This document shows positions 61,916 to 64,000 of a stretch of 64,000 nt of DNA, piece by piece. The notes under the pieces are model-generated. The model worked only from the letters and a program-made list of their open reading frames with translations, did not search any database and was not told where the DNA came from. Where the stretch lies: positions 42,428 through 106,427 of the forward strand of contig NZ_VJMG01000078.1 in the NCBI RefSeq assembly GCF_007004135.1, read 5' to 3'. The translations under genes were made by a program, and so were the position numbers. Origin of the DNA: Affinirhizobium straminoryzae (GTDB lineage Bacteria; Pseudomonadota; Alphaproteobacteria; Rhizobiales; Rhizobiaceae). How positions within the stretch are numbered: position 1 is the stretch's first letter; each line of letters opens with the position of its first letter.

Positions 61916-61944
61916 ATATCGCGCAGGCCGGGGGCGCTTGTCAA
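61916..61944 (-). promoter_or_regulatory. Putative promoter of rhaD-rhaI
   Basis: On the minus strand TTGACA (61944-61939) and CGATAT (61921-61916) are separated by exactly 17 bp. Both fit the alphaproteobacterial sigma-70 pattern. The -35 overlaps the left arm of the operator. Confidence 0.65.
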
Positions 61945-62009
61945 TCATAAACGATCATAAATGCGCATTGTGCGCTGCAATATAATCTTTTTTGATCGTT
62001 TATGATTGA
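61941..62009. promoter_or_regulatory. Rhamnose operator: 17-bp perfect inverted repeat
   Basis: TCAATCATAAACGATCA (61941-61957) and its exact reverse complement (61993-62009) flank a 35-bp spacer. Within the left arm and just beyond it ATCATAAACG and ATCATAAATG repeat at 10-bp spacing. It is the likely binding site of the adjacent DeoR-family regulator and covers both divergent -35 boxes. Confidence 0.8.
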
Positions 62010-62034
62010 CAGGGTAAAGGTCTTGCGACTAGAT
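62006..62034 (+). promoter_or_regulatory. Putative promoter of rhaR-rhaS
   Basis: TTGACA (62006-62011) and CTAGAT (62029-62034) are 17 bp apart. CTAGAT differs by one base from the rhizobial -10 CTATAT. The -35 overlaps the right operator arm, which implies autoregulation. Confidence 0.62.
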
Positions 62035-62053
62035 CGAAGCAAGGAGGACACCC

Positions 62054-62866
62054 ATGCACGAACGCGAGCGTCATCGCATCATTCTGAGCGCCATCCAGGA
62101 GAAGCCTGTGGTGACGGTGCAGGATATTGCCGAGTTGACCGAGGCTTCAGAAGCCACGATCCGGCGCGACATTGCGGCGTTGCATGTGCAAGGCAGGCTT
62201 CGGCGTGTGCGGGGCGGGGCGGAAGCCGTGCATCCGCCGCAGCAGGGCAATCTGGCGGCGCGTCCGTTCCGGGTGTCTGAATCGGTCAATATCGACAAGA
62301 AACGCGCAATTGCGCGCGCCGCCGCTGAGCTGTGCGACGAAGGGGATTCCGTCATCATCAATGGCGGCACCACCACCTTCCAGATGGTCCACTTCATGTC
62401 GGCCAGGCGTCTGCAGGTGATGACGAATTCCTTCGCTATTGCCGAGCATCTGCTCAAGCATTCCAAGTGCACGGTCTCGGTGCCCGGGGGCGCGATCTAT
62501 CGCGACCAGAGCCTGATCCTGTCGCCCTTCGAGAATGACGCGATCCGCAATTTCTATGCACGCCGCATGTTCATCGGCGCGCAGGGCATTTCCGCGCATG
62601 GCGTGATGGAGCCGGATGCGCTCGTGATCCAGAGTGAACAGCGGCTGATGCGCCAGGCGGACGAACTGATCGTCATGGTGGATTCCAGCAAGTTTGCCCG
62701 CCGGTCCAGCATGATTCTCTGCCCGCTCGACAATGTCTCGACCATCATCACCGATGATGGCGTGCCCGACGAGGCGGTCGCCATGCTGGAAGCGGCGGGC
62801 GTGACGGTTCTGACGGTCAAGCCCATGGCTTCGACCGGCAAAGAGGATGCTTCCTCGGTCGCTTGA
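62054..62866 (+). CDS. rhaR: DeoR-family transcriptional regulator of rhamnose genes
   Basis: A 270-aa regulator. The N-terminal DeoR helix-turn-helix is clear (HRIILSAIQEKPVVTVQDI and ASEATIRRDIAAL). The C-terminal sugar-phosphate-sensing domain shows VIINGGTTTFQM, VPGGAIYRDQSLIL and VDSSKF. ATG 62054 has AGGAGG eight bases upstream. It is divergent from rhaD over a large inverted repeat and followed by a sugar-binding gene, the arrangement of the Rhizobium leguminosarum rhamnose locus. A negative regulator relieved by a rhamnose-derived metabolite is the simplest reading. Confidence 0.9.
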   Translation: MHERERHRIILSAIQEKPVVTVQDIAELTEASEATIRRDIAALHVQGRLRRVRGGAEAVHPPQQGNLAARPFRVSESVNIDKKRAIARAAAELCDEGDSVIINGGTTTFQMVHFMSARRLQVMTNSFAIAEHLLKHSKCTVSVPGGAIYRDQSLILSPFENDAIRNFYARRMFIGAQGISAHGVMEPDALVIQSEQRLMRQADELIVMVDSSKFARRSSMILCPLDNVSTIITDDGVPDEAVAMLEAAGVTVLTVKPMASTGKEDASSVA

Positions 62867-62922
62867 GAGGCAACGACCGGGGAAGGGGAGATCAACCAGC
62901 TTATCTTTTGGGAGGATGGACT

Positions 62923-63927
62923 ATGAAACTGACAAGACGGCATTTCGGTGCGGCAACGCTGGCGCTCGCAGCATCGGTCTCGATGGCCGGAATGGCTTCC
63001 GCCGCTGACGTGAAGATCGCGCTGGTCGTGAAGTCGCTCGGCAACGGCTTCTTCGAAGCTGCCAACAAGGGCGCGGAAGAGGCTGCCAAGGAACTGGGCG
63101 GCGTGAAGATCATCTATACCGGCCCGACCTCGACGACGGCCGAAGGCCAGATCGAAGTGATCAACTCGCTGATCGCGCAAGGCGTGGATGCCATCGCGAT
63201 CTCCGCCAACGATCCGGATGCGGTCGTGCCGGCACTCAAGAAGGCCGCCCAGCGCGGCATCAAGGTCATCTCCTGGGATTCGGGTGTCGCACCGGCAGGC
63301 CGCATCATGCACCTCAACCCCTCGTCCAACGAGCTGATCGGCAAGATGTGCCTGACGCTTGCCAAGGACCATCTGCCGGGCGGCAAGGGCGATTTCGCGA
63401 TCCTGTCCGCCACCACCACCTCCACGAACCAGAACATCTGGATCGGGGAAATGAAGAAGCAGCTCAAGGACTTTCCGGGCCTCAACCTGGTCACCACCGT
63501 CTATGGCGACGACCTGGCCGACAAGAGCTACCGCGAAGCGCAGGGCCTGCTCACCTCGCAGCCGAATGTGAAGGTCATCGTCGCTCCGACCACGGTCGGC
63601 GTTCTTGCGGCCTCGCAGGCCGTGAAGGATGCGGGCAAGATCGGCCAGGTCTATGTCACGGGTCTCGGCCTTCCCTCCGAAATGGCCGGCGCCATCAAGT
63701 CCGGTGCCACCAAGGAATTCGCGATCTGGAACCCGATCGACCTTGGCTATTCGGCAACCCAGATCGCCTATCACCTCGTCAAGGGTGACGCGACCGGCAA
63801 GCCGGGCACCGAGGTGAAGGCCGGCCGCATGGGCACGATCAAGATCGGCGACAACGGCGAAGCCGCCATGGCCGATCCGTTCGTCTACGACGCCAAGAAC
63901 ATCGACCAGTTCTCGAAGATCTTCTGA
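62923..63927 (+). CDS. rhaS: Periplasmic rhamnose-binding protein of an ABC transporter
   Basis: A sugar-binding protein of 334 aa in the peripla_BP_4/RbsB family. The signal peptide MKLTRRHFGAATLALAASV has an RRxF pair; cleavage is likely after ASA. The mature part has ALVVKSLGNGFFEAANKGAE, GVDAIAISANDPDAVVPAL and VISWDSGVAPAGR. ATG 62923 has GGGAGGA upstream; the open frame before it overlaps rhaR. Position after rhaR fits RhaS, with the permease and ATPase genes expected just outside the window. A palindrome follows the stop. Confidence 0.9.
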   Translation: MKLTRRHFGAATLALAASVSMAGMASAADVKIALVVKSLGNGFFEAANKGAEEAAKELGGVKIIYTGPTSTTAEGQIEVINSLIAQGVDAIAISANDPDAVVPALKKAAQRGIKVISWDSGVAPAGRIMHLNPSSNELIGKMCLTLAKDHLPGGKGDFAILSATTTSTNQNIWIGEMKKQLKDFPGLNLVTTVYGDDLADKSYREAQGLLTSQPNVKVIVAPTTVGVLAASQAVKDAGKIGQVYVTGLGLPSEMAGAIKSGATKEFAIWNPIDLGYSATQIAYHLVKGDATGKPGTEVKAGRMGTIKIGDNGEAAMADPFVYDAKNIDQFSKIF

Positions 63928-63944
63928 TCCGCATGTTGTGAAAA

Positions 63945-64000
63945 TTCCCCCTCTGGCCTGCCGGCCATCTCCCCCACAAGGGGGGAGATGGCCGGCAGGC
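63945..64000. repeat. RIME-like element with a perfect 20-bp stem at the window edge
   Basis: The 20-base arms 63956-63975 and 63981-64000 are exact reverse complements around a 5-nt loop (ACAAG), preceded by CCCCCTCT. It shares CTCCCCCACAAGGGGGGAG with the element near 44650. It may extend past the window. Confidence 0.8.

Overview
The window looks like a chromosomal segment of an alphaproteobacterium of the Rhizobiaceae (Rhizobium/Agrobacterium type). The basis is a GC-rich, densely coding sequence, the order obg-proB-proA-nadD-rsfS-rlmH-envC-ctpA-rppH, a very large NAD-glutamate dehydrogenase, an imuA-imuB-dnaE2 cassette behind an alphaproteobacterial GTTC-N7-GTTC LexA box, RIME-like palindromes, and a fused rhamnulose-phosphate aldolase/dehydrogenase. 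I saw no rRNA, tRNA, CRISPR array, insertion sequence or phage gene. Layout: 1-9438 (+) carries the end of obgE, proline synthesis (proB, proA), NAD synthesis (nadD), ribosome factors (rsfS, rlmH), a cell-envelope set (EnvC-like protein, CtpA protease, divergent polysaccharide deacetylase) and rppH. 9550-20538 holds a LysR/quinone oxidoreductase divergent pair, the bfd-bfr iron storage pair, the SOS mutagenesis operon imuA-imuB-dnaE2, a small metalloprotease, a DUF1737 protein, a CitE-like lyase and a small membrane protein. leuD and leuB follow. 22874-34027 is a lipopolysaccharide O-antigen locus: ABC-2 exporter (wzm/wzt), dTDP-L-rhamnose synthesis (rfbB, rfbD, rfbA, rfbC), a family 2 glycosyltransferase, a PAP2 phosphatase, and three genes resembling the FlaA1/WbpM dehydratase, the WbpV/WreQ reductase and a WecA/WbpL-type initiating transferase. 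Together these suggest a rhamnose-containing O-antigen primed with N-acetylquinovosamine or a similar 6-deoxy-HexNAc. 34447-51115 returns to housekeeping genes: asd, a lytic transglycosylase, carbonic anhydrase, pyridoxal kinase, NAD-glutamate dehydrogenase, an MFS transporter, purH, a heparinase II/III-like protein, rsmB, htpX and an SDHAF4-like protein. 52270-58123 is the most interesting block. A REC-PAS-GGDEF-EAL response regulator overlaps an RpfC-like hybrid histidine kinase (TM-HisKA-HATPase-REC-HPt), and a crotonase very like the diffusible-signal-factor synthase RpfF lies convergent to them. This looks like a complete DSF-type quorum-sensing system in which an EAL phosphodiesterase replaces the HD-GYP protein RpfG. 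58305-64000 is L-rhamnose catabolism: rhaI and rhaD on the minus strand, divergent from a DeoR-type regulator and a sugar-binding ABC protein. Between them is a 17-bp perfect inverted repeat whose two arms overlap the -35 boxes of two opposite promoters. The window closes on a perfect RIME-like palindrome. Functions are inferred from motifs and recalled family features; no database search was run.
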